DNA of 64,000 nucleotides. Origin: Anthostomella pinea (Eukaryota; Ascomycota; Sordariomycetes; Xylariales; Xylariaceae). The stretch spans positions 1,488,001-1,552,000 of the forward strand of contig CAUWAG010000003.1 in the NCBI GenBank assembly GCA_963556695.1, read 5' to 3'. Shown here piece after piece: positions 31,830 through 42,665 of the stretch. Each line of letters opens with the position of its first letter. Position 1 is the stretch's first letter. A program made the translations under genes and the position numbers. The notes beneath the pieces were generated by a model. That model had not been told where the DNA came from and searched no databases. It saw only the letters and a program-made list of their open reading frames with translations.

Positions 31830-34800
31830 ATGAATACAACAGGAGGACAAAAGAGTACAGGCCCTACAGAGTTAGCCATCAACCTGGCTGACTACAAAGG
31901 AGAACAAGCAGACATCATTCTGATGCAAGAGCCCTAGGTTGGCATACCACCAGGCAGGAGAATGGGAATAAAGACATACCCCAATTACGATATATACTCC
32001 CTAATGGATTCCTGGGACAGCAATAGTACACGGCCCAGATCTCTCATCTATGTGAGAAAACACCTTTAAGCGGATCAACTTCGGCCCTATGCTACACGAG
32101 ACATCACCTGGGTCAAGGTACAAGGCATTACATTTGCCAGTGTCTACCGGCCATGTGACAACCCATAGGAAGTGGATAATATTCTGGAAGTATGGACTCC
32201 ACCTTTTGGCTGCATTATAGCTGGAGATTTCAATGCTAACAACACATCCTGGGACTCGAGCAATCCAGGATATCATGGTGGTGTCATACTTGCATAGATT
32301 ATGGCAGACCACGGACTGGATCTGATTTCTGAACCAGATGTCCCAACACATGATGACAGAAATGTACTAGATCTGGTATTCTCAGATGTTCCCATGGCTG
32401 AAGCCTCAGTCAATGATACACTTCAGTGCACCTCAGATCATAAGACATTACGAATAGTCATTCCAATTCAGGGAGATCTAGACCGAGTCCCCAAGGCCAA
32501 TCATTGGATAGTACCGGACAATAAACTATAAGAGCTGGCAGATAATGTCCAAACCAGGATTCATGAACTCCCCCGGCTGGGTGTATCCCCTGGCCAGGTG
32601 GATGCCTTTACACAAAGCTTGATCAACATGATCCAAGGCTGTATCAGGACAGTGGGCAAGAAGCCCCGTCAATCTAGGCCCACTACTTGGTGGAATGATG
32701 ACTGCAAAGCAGCTGTTCAGACATACAGGGCCCTTTCTAAACAGACTACAAACCAAGAAGGGCGGAATTCAGCCCGACGGGAATTTCGCCGCGTGGTTTG
32801 GAAAGCTAAGAGAGAGTACTGGCAGACTCTAATTAATTCAGCAACTGAGCCAAAGGACCTATACAGAATCGTCTCTTGGCACAAGCTATCAGCAGGATTG
32901 CGTTCCTCTCTAATCATCATAGGAGACCAAATATTCGAGTCACAAGAGAGCAAGGCAAATGCATTACGCTCAGCCACGCTTGAACAAAATACCTCAGATA
33001 ACGATATCATCGACCCCTGGTCCGCTCAGATCACACAACCCAAGCCATACATCTCCTTTGAATACCATGTCGGACTGGAAGAGGCTGAAGGGTGTACTTT
33101 AGGGACCAAGAACAACTCCCTGGGAGTAGACACCCTCACAGTACGGATTCTGAAAGCTTGCTGGCCATTCATTGGGGAATATATCAGAGCCCTTTTCCAG
33201 ACCTGTCTACAGATTGGACACCACCCTAAACCATTCAAAGTAACTGAGGTAGTGATGATCCCAAAACCAGGAAAGAAAGACTACTCCAATCCCAGGGCCT
33301 ACAGACCAATATTGCTATTGTCGTGTCTTGGCAAAGACTTAGAACCACTTATCGCAAAAAGAATTACCTGGTTTGTTGTTAAACTTAGAATTCTAGCTCC
33401 ACAATATTTTGGAGCTCTACCAAAGCGCTCTGCCACTGACCTGGTAGCTGCACTTATACACGATATTGAGCAGGCCCTCGATCAAGGCCTCGTTGCAACA
33501 GTAGTCACGTCAGATGTGAAAGGGGCCTTTGATGCTGCCCTAATGGGACGGCTGGTGGTTCGCATGAAAGAACAGGGCTGGCCGGGCTTTCTCATAAGAT
33601 GGGTCCAGTCATTCATGTCCGAGTGGTCCGCAAGGGTTCGGTTTAAAGGTATTGTGACCGATATTAAAGCTCTGATTTGTGGGCTACCACAAGGCTCACC
33701 AGCCTCTCCAATCCTTTACATGCTGTATACAGAGCCAATCTGTGCCCGACTTGGTATAAAAAAGAGACGCTTTGGATATATAGACGACCTAGCGATTCTC
33801 TGCATTAGAAAAAACCTTAAGAAAATAGCTATAAAGGCTTCTGAAAATCTTTACTTGCTCAGTCAATAGGGACATAATAACGCTATTGAATTTGATCCTG
33901 ATAAAATTGAGATCATGCACTTCTCAAAGAAAAAGAACTCAGACAACCCCCCAGTCCGCCACGGGACAATGAACAAAACAGCAAAGGACTCCATGCGATG
34001 GCTGGGTGTCTTCCTGGATAGAAAACTAAACTTCAAAAATCACGTTTCCTACTGGGCCAAGAAAGCTAATAAAGTAGCAAATCACCTTCAAGGACTATGC
34101 AACACAGTCAAAAGACTTCCAGTAAAGTCAACCAAGAGGGCTGTGAAAGCTTGTGTTATTTCTATTCTTACACACGGCCTAAAGGCCTGGTACCCAGGAA
34201 TCAAGAAAGTTGGGAGCTTAGGTAGGACATCAGCATGTCGCATTAAGGGGCTTCTTGGAACAATAAATGCCGTATTACGAACAGCGATCAAGGCTATCTT
34301 ACCAGTCTGGAAAACACACCCTGGACATATCCTATACTTTGAATCGCAGATTCCCCCAGTAGGAGTTCTTGTAGAGTCAATAAGACGACGTTACGGCCTC
34401 TGACTAGGACGAATAGACCAGAGACACCCTCTTGTTGGCAGGCTCCAAATACAAGCTCACAAGAATCCAACAAGGCTACAAAGAAGCTTCCAGCTAGTCC
34501 CTGACTTCCAGAGATTAACACTTACTAGGCCATCATAAAAGAAGCCCCTAATCCGCAAAAACAAAGACAAAGAAACAGAGCTCTTCAACCAATGGCTACA
34601 GGAAAGAAACGTGAACACTGACCTTGTCATCTATTCAGATGGATCACAATTGGACGACCAAGGCACAACCCGCACTGGATGGGGTTATACCATCAGGAAA
34701 GGCGGCACTACACAAGAAGTATACCGGGGAAAGGGCAGACTTCTCCAAGTAAAAGTAGTAGATACTGAAGTCCATGGTGCTCTCCAAGGTCTTGTAGCAG

Positions 34801-35468
34801 CCAGGACAATTGGACATAGAAAACAGCTATATATCTGCCTGAACAACACGTCAGTGGTAGATGGGCTCAATAGGACTCCACCCGAGACATCACAGAACAT
34901 TTTTCTATAATTTCAAGAACTTGCCACAGCACACACTCCTAGAGTGACCGTCAAGTGGATTCCTGGACACAGGAATATTGATGGTAACAAAGCTGTTAAC
35001 ATACTAGCAAAAGAGGATGCCATGCTAAAAACAGACACAACAAACCTTCCTATAATCTCTTGGGTTAAGAGAGATCTCAAAAGAAAGGGCAAGAAAGAGT
35101 TCAATCAATGGTAAAAAGACCAATCAGAACCTAGGTATCAAGAAGTATATTCATATACAGTAACTAAAAGAGACCTTATATCTTTTAAGAGAAGTACTTT
35201 ATACAGATTTCTAGTGGCCAGATCTGGACATGGCGACTTTGCCAGATACCATGAACGCTTTGGGCATACAGACTCGAATAATCACTGCAGCTATGGTGAG
35301 AAGAAAACACCACAATATATTTTCTTTTGTAAGAGGCTGGGGAAAAACCGGCTGCTGCCTAGGTACTTGCCTAGGACAGTTTGTTTACAATACTTAGGGG
35401 AGAGGAGCACAGAATGGGCAAAATTCGTGGAGAAGAGCAAGTTCTTTTCAACAATCTGCCCCCGATAG
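31830..35468 (+). pseudogene. LINE ORF2: endonuclease, reverse transcriptase, RNase H; degenerate
   Basis: The endonuclease region (31830-32590) has QEP followed by a stop where the other copy has Trp, and a later AGDFNANNTSWDS motif. The RT (32598-33869) is a 423-residue open piece with VVMIPKPGKKDYSNPRAYRP, the metal-binding motif VTSDVKGAFDAAL, GLPQGSPASPILYMLY and the catalytic FGYIDDLAI. RNase H starts near 34611 with VIYSDGSQLDD and continues with stops to about 35100. A C-terminal finger (CSYGEKKTPQYIFFCKR) is near 35286-35336. In active LINEs ORF2 performs target-primed reverse transcription. This copy has many nonsense codons and is dead. Confidence 0.88.
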
Positions 35469-35649
35469 ATAGCTTTTCTTGAAGGACCAGATGGATGACC
35501 CCAAGGTCATACCGCCGCAACAACGGGGATGGGCCCGTGAGCGGGACTGACTGTACTTATTATCTTGAGACCTCCACAACCCTGCGATACAGAGGCTCTG
35601 GGAGGCGGGTTTGCACTACTGAGGAGCTACCCCCCACGTTAAATACAAA

Positions 35650-35667
35650 ACAAACAAACAAACAAAC
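35650..35667 (+). repeat. (CAAA)n tail of the LINE
   Basis: Tandem CAAA units at the 3' end of the LINE, replacing a poly(A) tail, as in many fungal LINEs. It marks the right end of the element. Confidence 0.8.
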
Positions 35668-36217
35668 CTAGATAGAGCCAAGGATATACGGCGACCACTG
35701 ACCGAAGATGCTCCATAGATAGGAGAATGTTTTCCCGCGGGCATCGCGGAGGGCCAACTGGAATTACCCAGTACCCTGATGGGCGAGGACAAATATATGA
35801 TGGCCTGGTGGGAGGATGGGGAACTGAAGGAGTGTGCCACGGGGATACGCTGCGGCGCAACCTACAACGAGGAAGAAGCGAGATCGATGATGAGCTGCCA
35901 TAACAATCGATTTAGAGAGCCTTTATGGAGCTGCCCAACGCTGCTTTCCAGGCTCTCCGACGATCGTTGAGAATTACCGACACTTTGCCAATATGGGACC
36001 CTGGCCTACAACCGGTATACAGTTCATTGTATCGCTGACATCATTGAAGCAATACACAACCCCGCGAGGCAACTTGTCTGTAACAGTTGCCAATTCGGCT
36101 GCCAGTCCAGGACCGCCGCACAAGGACAAAATTGCGATATCCGACCGAATACTTCTAGAAACAAGGTAGGCGAAGCAGGCGATGATCATCGCAACTTTCT
36201 GATATAGGAGCTTCGGG

Positions 36218-36706
36218 ATGGGGCAGAGCCTTGCAGAGTTTAATGATCTGCCGCGAACTATCGACACTCTTCGCAGCCGGCTCAAAAGCAGCTTGCCCCT
36301 ATTGCCGATCCGAGTCAAATCAGTTAACGTCGACCCATTAGATGCGCAAACTCGCGTCTTATTAAGCTACAAGCTTCCGTTTTTCGATCAGATCGAGCTG
36401 GTTAAAACGATACTGCAGTCTCAGTCATTCACCGAGAAGTTTTACTTCGGCCCAGCCACGTTTGTAAACGAGCCCGCAGAGCTGTGGCATTCGATAACAT
36501 GGACTCAGTCTATCAGAACACCAGAGCCGGAATCGCCCAAACTTTTCAAAATATCCGGTGAAGCGAGGTCGGCTGGACTTCGATTTCGACCGCAAAGCAG
36601 CAACTTCGAAGTGTGCGCGGAAGAACAAATGCGCGGAAGAATAGCAGCGTTATTGTTCCGCGGCTTCCCCGTTTTGCCGGTTTCTTTTCGTACGATTCCC
36701 ATGTAA
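36218..36706 (+). pseudogene. Unrecognised fragment, possibly from a transposable element
   Basis: An open frame of 162 codons, beginning MGQSLAEFNDLPRTIDTLRS. The part FYFGPATFVNEPAELWHSITWTQSIRT has the look of a conserved protein, with an ELWHS..W..SIRT pattern I associate loosely with repetitive fungal proteins of unknown function; I cannot name the family. The last third overlaps the dispersed repeat shared with 22.6 kb, so it is not the native C-terminus. Possibly a fusion of a gene or element relic with inserted repeat sequence. Confidence 0.35.
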
Positions 36707-36716
36707 TCAATTTCAT
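36590..36716 (-). repeat. Dispersed repeat shared with 22627-22750
   Basis: Reverse complement of this interval aligns over about 120 bp with the segment inside the tyrosinase relic, with several substitutions and small gaps. It contains GCGCGGAAGAA twice within 30 bp. Origin unknown. Confidence 0.65.
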
Positions 36717-36833
36717 CGATATCTCACACCTGGATCGTGTTGCTGCTGGGACTATATTTGAGTAATCGTTCGCTGCCTTGCTCGACGTCGAGCTTGAGCC
36801 GATCCCAGCCCGTATCAAGACGATGGTACACGC

Positions 36834-36968
36834 TGCCTGGTCTCGCCCGAGAACTACTTCCGGGTGTTCAAGTACATGAAGGGATACGTAGACTACCAGA
36901 AGTCCACAGCCTTGGGCCAGTACTACGTTAAAAGACTCTCAGCGAATCATACAAGCAAACTACTTTAG
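36834..36968 (+). other. Protein-like exon fragment, family not recognised
   Basis: One frame reads CLVSPENYFRVFKYMKGYVD and then about 25 further residues to a TAG at 36966-36968. Just upstream a second frame reads LLDVELEPIPARIKTMVHAA and would connect to it through a one-base shift. The amino-acid make-up is that of a real protein. Most likely a remnant of a decayed gene. Confidence 0.35.
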
Positions 36969-37819
36969 GGACCCATTCTGATTACATCGTCCCTTCGCGC
37001 ATTCACTATTAATTTATCGCGAACTTTCGGGCCATTCCTATTATCCAGCAAGCGGCGACGAAGCGTTAAAAGAGGCAATAAACTTCGTCTAAGAGTCCTT
37101 TTTATTGAAATGAAAACAAGTTCACGTCCGCGCAAAACCTGTTCCGGAAGATCAAAAGGCCTAAGCATAGCTCGCAGCAGAGGGCAGAGTATAGCCTTTT
37201 AGAAGCCAAAGTCGAAAAGGCCAAGCGGTAGCAGGCAAAGAGCGATGCCAGAAGTCAAGGTCTAGTGGAATTCGACAACCCCCTAGACGAACCGAAGTTT
37301 TTAGCCAGAAGATACTCCCGAAATGGCTTCAGATCACCCATCCCTCCTTTGGCCCTTTCCATGGAAAACTTCCACCATATCCCAAGTTCTGTTGAGTCTT
37401 TTGGACTCAAATTGGTTTCGGGGTCTCAAGTGTCCATGTATAATGATGACGGGGACCGCCTCCAACGATGTCCTGCTAAATATAAGACCAGCGTACTCTG
37501 TTAATAGTTTCGAACGCCAAGATGAGGTATCGTGTTCCATTCTGGGTTATCTTTACGAGGCCAACACATACTAACCAAATTCCAGTGGAAACCAGAACAG
37601 AGGATCGCCTAGCGACGGAGGCAACAGCCGCCGGGGTTCAGGTGCCCATAGCCAGGGCGGATCCGGAAGCTCACGATCAAGCAGCGGTTCCCCTGCGCCC
37701 GGACAGGGGATGAATGCAGCCCACCAAGGCCGCCCGGTACACAACCATCTTCCTTCCACACAGACTTCATGCTAATAATCATATAGCTTACCCCGGTGCT
37801 GCGATCAAAGTCATCGCAG

Positions 37820-38003
37820 GGCTCGACTCCAGTACGACCCACCCTTCCCGGCATGGTGCTACCTGCGAGATCATGCAGCCCGCCTGCTACGCAAGGTTGA
37901 CGAGGACTATGTCACAAACCCTCATGTCGACTACTACTGTTACACCCGGGCCTGGTTCCCTGAGCGGAAAGTGCAGGACAGTAATTTACAACGAGGTTTT
38001 TAA
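37820..38003 (+). other. Protein-like exon fragment, family not recognised
   Basis: The frame through 37824 reads YDPPFPAWCYLRDHAARLLR and continues with DEDYVTNPHVDYYCYTRAWF to a TAA at 38001. It follows an acceptor-like TCATCGCAG at 37811-37819. Upstream (37590-37735) another frame gives a Ser/Gly-rich stretch (GGSGSSRSSSGSPAPGQG), but a phase-correct join could not be found. It may be an exon of a decayed or unrecognised gene. Confidence 0.35.
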
Positions 38004-38551
38004 AGGCACTCCGCTGCAGCGACCGGGCCCGAACCCGAAGCCCACCTCGAGATGCTACCATGTGAGAATTCGTGTCACGGATCACTTACCTAATCACGAA
38101 CGAATGAACCAATATTCCGCAATACGAATGCTCACACCCCCATAGCTAAAGCCACGGTCTGATCGACACAAACGACGCAAGACCGTTTCGAGGGAGTGCG
38201 GACAATAAAAACAACTGACATTGTGAGCTTCTGGATGCCGTATTTCTGCCGAACGAAGTTTCACACATGTGTTGAGCGGTACGCATTCGTTCCCCCTGAC
38301 GTTTCTCCCAGATCAGAACGGCGGCCCAAGCGCAAGGTGCCCTAACTAGCTCAAAGCGCCATTCTGCGCCGTTTGAGAGGCAAAGGTTGTTCCATCTTGC
38401 CAACTGTCTCTCTTCTCTCTATCCCCCGATCACATTCCAAGAACTACGATTGCCAGTCCAGCACGCCCAGAGTCGTCATCATAGCAGACGACGCTGCGGC
38501 CAAGTACCCGGCAGAGGGTGCTGGGCAGGACCACGACGGATAGAACATCAA

Positions 38552-38647
38552 CCAGTTAACCCTGTCTCCGACCTTAGCAGTGCAGATCTTGTCGACTCAG
38601 TATCAACGGGTGTCACTAAACCGGTTGACCCTGTCCCCGACCTTAGC
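38552..38647 (+). repeat. Imperfect direct repeat, period 69 bp
   Basis: The 27-bp words at 38552-38578 and 38621-38647 differ at three positions and encode PVNPVSDLS and PVDPVPDLS in one frame. The differences preserve the frame and the protein pattern, hinting at a former repeat-containing protein. Confidence 0.65.
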
Positions 38648-40833
38648 TTTGTCGAGAGAGATGCCAATCGTCGACCTGGGGTCCATCCACGAGATAAAGC
38701 ACAGAGCGTGAACCTGTTACCGTATCTAAGCCTCAGACTTCCATCCAAGAACTTACAACAACCTGCAAGCAGAGCACAGTACCGTTGACCTCGGGGCCTT
38801 TTGCTTCTGACCCGGCCGACGTCTCCAAGATGTTATCTCACATCCACCATCTCGACAGTGGACAATACATGGACATTAAAGGAAAACCCACTTTCGTATG
38901 CTCATTGCTTCAATTTATCCCTGGAGATATGTTATGTCTTCTCAGCAGAAACTCAAAGGCTGCTTAAGCCATCAGGCCAACCGGTCTTGCCAGTATTGAC
39001 TCGTCGTCTGAGCAGCAATTGCCCGGTACAAGGGTCGCCCCCTCCGGGGGCAGCCCATTATTTTCCGGGAGCAGCTCACCATTTTCAGAAAACCAATACC
39101 CATCGTTCCCCATGCATGATGAAGGTGGAGCCTGGCTCGGGTAACGCCACCATGTTGCCGCAGTGCTCCAAGATGCCATCATGAACCCCATCTACAAGTC
39201 GCTTCGACTTAGTCAGGGATGTCCAAGGACACTTTCCAGATGCGCTATGCTGGTCTAAAAGAAATTCAACGTCCATCTCGTGAGCGCGATCAAAAAATTC
39301 GTCGTGGACAAACCTTTAACAATGGACCTAGCATAAGTCTAACGTCGGTTGACTATATACTCGCATATGCTGATAACTTTAGTACTGGCGTCACACCCGT
39401 GACTTCCACACTGGTGCAGGTAACTATGTGGCATGATCAAGAGCATCATCAGCTACGCTCATCTGCCGGCCGGATCGACCAGGCGCCCCCGCTCAGTACC
39501 GTGTGACCCATAGCGAAAAAACGCGCTGACTTGGATTTCACTTCGAGAAATTTTCACTGGGTATCTGGCCCAATAGACAAGCACGATATCCGCATCTTAA
39601 CCATCATCACTGTCGAGTTATACTCCAGTTACTGAGCAGTCTCTGATGCAGCGATTCGTTGAAGAAGGCGTCCACAGCCATGTTTATGGTGTGGTTGCCC
39701 CCAGGGGAATACACGAGACAGTGGACCCTTACAAAACTTGCCCGTGAGATAGGCCACATTGCCGATCACGAGTCCACGACAATCCGCGATGAGTTTGAAC
39801 GACCCCGTTCCCATACCTACCCTGCTGACCGTCATTCAATATCTTGGGGATTTCGTCATGATTTGCGATCATATAACTATTGCTTCGCTCAAGTTAACAC
39901 GGTCACAGATACGCATAATTTGCCGGTCGGATGGTACGGGCCATGTTTATTGTGCAAGATGTAAAGGCTGAACACGAACTCGAGGATGATCACGAGATGG
40001 TACCCGACACAAAGCCTAAAGGACGATTTACTCGCGAAGACTTATTGGCATCGAGAAAGCCAGCCGGAGAGAACCACTCGGCAGCCGACTCGCCATGGAC
40101 ACGAGACAAGCCAGAACTGGACCCAATATCGCTAACAATCTACTCGCGCACTGCACGACTCTATCACCTGTCGTACAAGTCTTCGTGAAGCGTAGAGGAG
40201 AACGTTAGAGCATGCGAGATGCTTGCACTCAGTTCCGCCGATCTGAGAGAGGAAGTCGTCAGCCGTGGTGGCCCTCCGTCGCCAATAAGCGCAAGCGAAC
40301 CAACAAGGACTAAGACAACGAAGACGGCAATGTCAGTGTCAAAGTCAATAAATTAGTCTAATACGCCTCACGCTTGTACCCCCTTATACCCCTATCCATC
40401 CATCATCGGGCCCCACCACTACAAAGCCGACAAGTCAGCCGTTACACCCACGTCCGCGAGGAACGGATTCGTAGCATAGATCTCACGTCCATCCATCCTG
40501 CTGATCCGGAACTAGACGGCTTGATCAAAACATATACATACCACCATCATCTAGTAACTACCAGGTACGTAATCCCACCTGTGCCACTGGGCAGGCTTCC
40601 TGCGTCCATCTCAACCAACTCTGCCCGTAAAAGCCCGCGACCAGCCAACATGAACGTAAATTCGTGCGCGCCGCGGCGATCCCGAAGCCTTCCACCCGAG
40701 ATCAACTCCATGTCAAATGGCTTCCAGGCCTAGCGAAGCAGAAACACGAACCCGGGGGCGTAGCAGCTCCCAAGGGAGAAGCTGCCGGCCTCAGCCTTGA
40801 GGAGATCGAAGGTACCGACACCGGAGAAGACTC

Positions 40834-40875
40834 GACGAGCAGGAGGCCTTAGTTACCAGCCTCATCATATCCCTC
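40834..40875 (+). repeat. Short duplicated segment, second copy at 41351-41393
   Basis: About 42 bp (CAGGAGGCCTTA ... CCAGCCTCATCATATCCC) occurring again 517 bp downstream with few changes. No terminal structure seen. Confidence 0.65.
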
Positions 40876-41350
40876 CTAGGACGACATTCCTCGAAGCCAG
40901 TCAGCACGAGATGGCCAAATGGGAGATCGACTCCGAACCGACCTCAGAAGATTCGTTCTGAGATGGATATAAGGCACGTGTGGACGCCGTTGGTGCAGTG
41001 ATGATAAGACGCGGCATGAAAATCCCCCCTCGGTAGATGGGAGTCACCATTATGCTGTGATGTGGACACGACGTTTGAAGTCGTTACATACCGACCAACC
41101 CCCTTGACCGACGTGATCCGCACCCGAATCAAACAATCAATCCACTAATTCCATGACGAAATCGGGGGAGGTGGGGTCAGCAGTGCCAAAGACTTCCCTC
41201 GCCCGCAACTGCCCGGCCCGCCGCCTCCTGCAAACTAACAAATATCGCCGTCGCCGTCGCCACCTCCCTCGGAGCGGAGCCCGCATGGCCCGCGCCTCAC
41301 CCCTGTGTCCTCTCGTCCATCCGAGTTAGCCGACGACTACCCAACATTTC

Positions 41351-41393
41351 GACGATCAGGAGGCCTTACCTTACCAGCCTCATCATATCCCCC
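41351..41393 (+). repeat. Second copy of the 42-bp duplicated segment
   Basis: Matches 40834-40875. A related word, GACGA(A/G)ATCGGGGG, is also duplicated nearby (about 41155 and 41694), so the interval may contain an old local duplication. Confidence 0.6.
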
Positions 41394-41880
41394 CCTCTAC
41401 ACCGCCCACCACATCAACGTTCTCTCTCCGAACCCAAACGGCGGCCGACCAAACCCGGACATCCTAGAGCGCGCGGCTGGTATGTAACGTTATAGCTCAA
41501 CATTCGAAACCTCAATTCCTCACATTCTCACCCATATAGGTTGCGTGGACACGGCGTACTACAACAACAATGCTGTCAAGACCTACACCTACAAAAAGGA
41601 CACCTACACACTCCAAACCCCAAGCCGCCGCCCATTGGGCGATCCATATCCGGTCGCCGACATACCCACCGCGGGACAATCCCCCAAGTCCGTGACGAGA
41701 TCGGGGGGCGCGGATACTACAACGTCGTCGGTGGTCAAGAACGGTGGTCAACTTCTGGTTTGTTAATGGATACCTATGCCGCTTGGAGCGGAATGGGATG
41801 GCGGCAGAATGTTTGCTCCCGGAAGAAGTCGACACCGCTTTACAATGGGCATATGATGGGTGCGGCTACTATGTTACAGT

Positions 41881-42130
41881 ATTAACTCTGTGAGGAATCT
41901 TGCTGGGCGATTCCGCTGGCCATTACGATTCCCGGACACAGTGGACTATTTTCCGCAATGCCACGTCTGCGCACAAATTTGGATCGAAACTCCCGTGCAC
42001 TGCAACAAGCCGGAAAGTTGCAACGATGAATCCGTGGGATCTCGTTGGGATGGATTACATTGGACCAGTCCACCCGCCTAGTGCCAATGGTTGCTAGTAT
42101 ATTCTGATCGTAGGGGACTGCTCTGGCAGG
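41881..42130 (+). pseudogene. Decayed retrotransposon integrase fragment
   Basis: One frame reads FRWPLRFPDTVDYFPQCHVC, which resembles the end of the integrase zinc-binding module (WP......Y...C..C). After a frame change it is followed by MNPWDLVGMDYIGPVHPPSA, then a TAG, then YILIVGDCSGREA, matching the first strands of a gypsy-type integrase core, with the first catalytic Asp in GMDYIGP. The rest of the core is not recognisable. It could come from the same kind of element as the one at 28-30.5 kb, but continuity cannot be shown. Confidence 0.65.
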
Positions 42131-42665
42131 GAAGCGGGTGAGGAGAGCAGTGGGGTTCAAGGCATAGGTACCGAACCAAGGATTCATTGCTGTTGCGCGG
42201 TATATAAGCATGCTATGGCCATTGTCAAGCATGCGGCTGTTTTGCCACAATTTCAAATCAAATGTTATTAGAAACAAAAGCCGCGATCAAGATGCTCTTC
42301 AAGAAACTAAACGCTTAGTGACAATAGATATATCATATCATATTGCTCCTTCAGTCTTAATGAATCGCAACCCCCGAACCTCCTGATCCGACACAGCGAG
42401 AATGGAGATAACTCCACGGCAAGACCACAACAGTGATCTTACTCCAGCCAACACCATTTTGATGCCCATGCAAATAATCTAGACATCCTTTTCAGTCAGG
42501 CTAATACAACGATCAATCCCAATCCCATCCAGTGGTCGCAGCCGCAGTCTATGGTATATAGCAACGCCGTCGCCATGCCCTTGTGAAGAGACAAAGAGAC
42601 AAAGGGAAAAGACAGGTAAGTGAAGATGTCTAAAACACCGGCCACCGTGGCGCCTGGAATGACCC

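Larger units (their letters stand above)
30573..35667 (+). mobile_element. Tad-like LINE, near full length but degenerate
   Basis: About 5.1 kb. The 5' end is set by the shared boundary with the minus-strand copy (AGCCTCACAAAAACAAC). The 3' end is set by a (CAAA)n tail at about 35650-35667. Contents in order: ORF1 with zinc knuckles, endonuclease, reverse transcriptase, RNase H and a C-terminal Cys/His finger, the order of the Tad clade. Many stops are TAG or TAA where the other copy has CAG or TGG, consistent with RIP. It carries a deletion of about 500 bp in ORF1 relative to the other copy. It sits in the LTR element after the protease. No clear target-site duplication was seen. Confidence 0.92.
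35668..42665. other. Gene-poor relic region
   Basis: About 7 kb with no intact gene. It contains scraps with protein-like character in changing frames (listed separately), short duplicated segments and a decayed integrase. This pattern suggests an old, fragmented repeat and pseudogene landscape. Confidence 0.6.
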
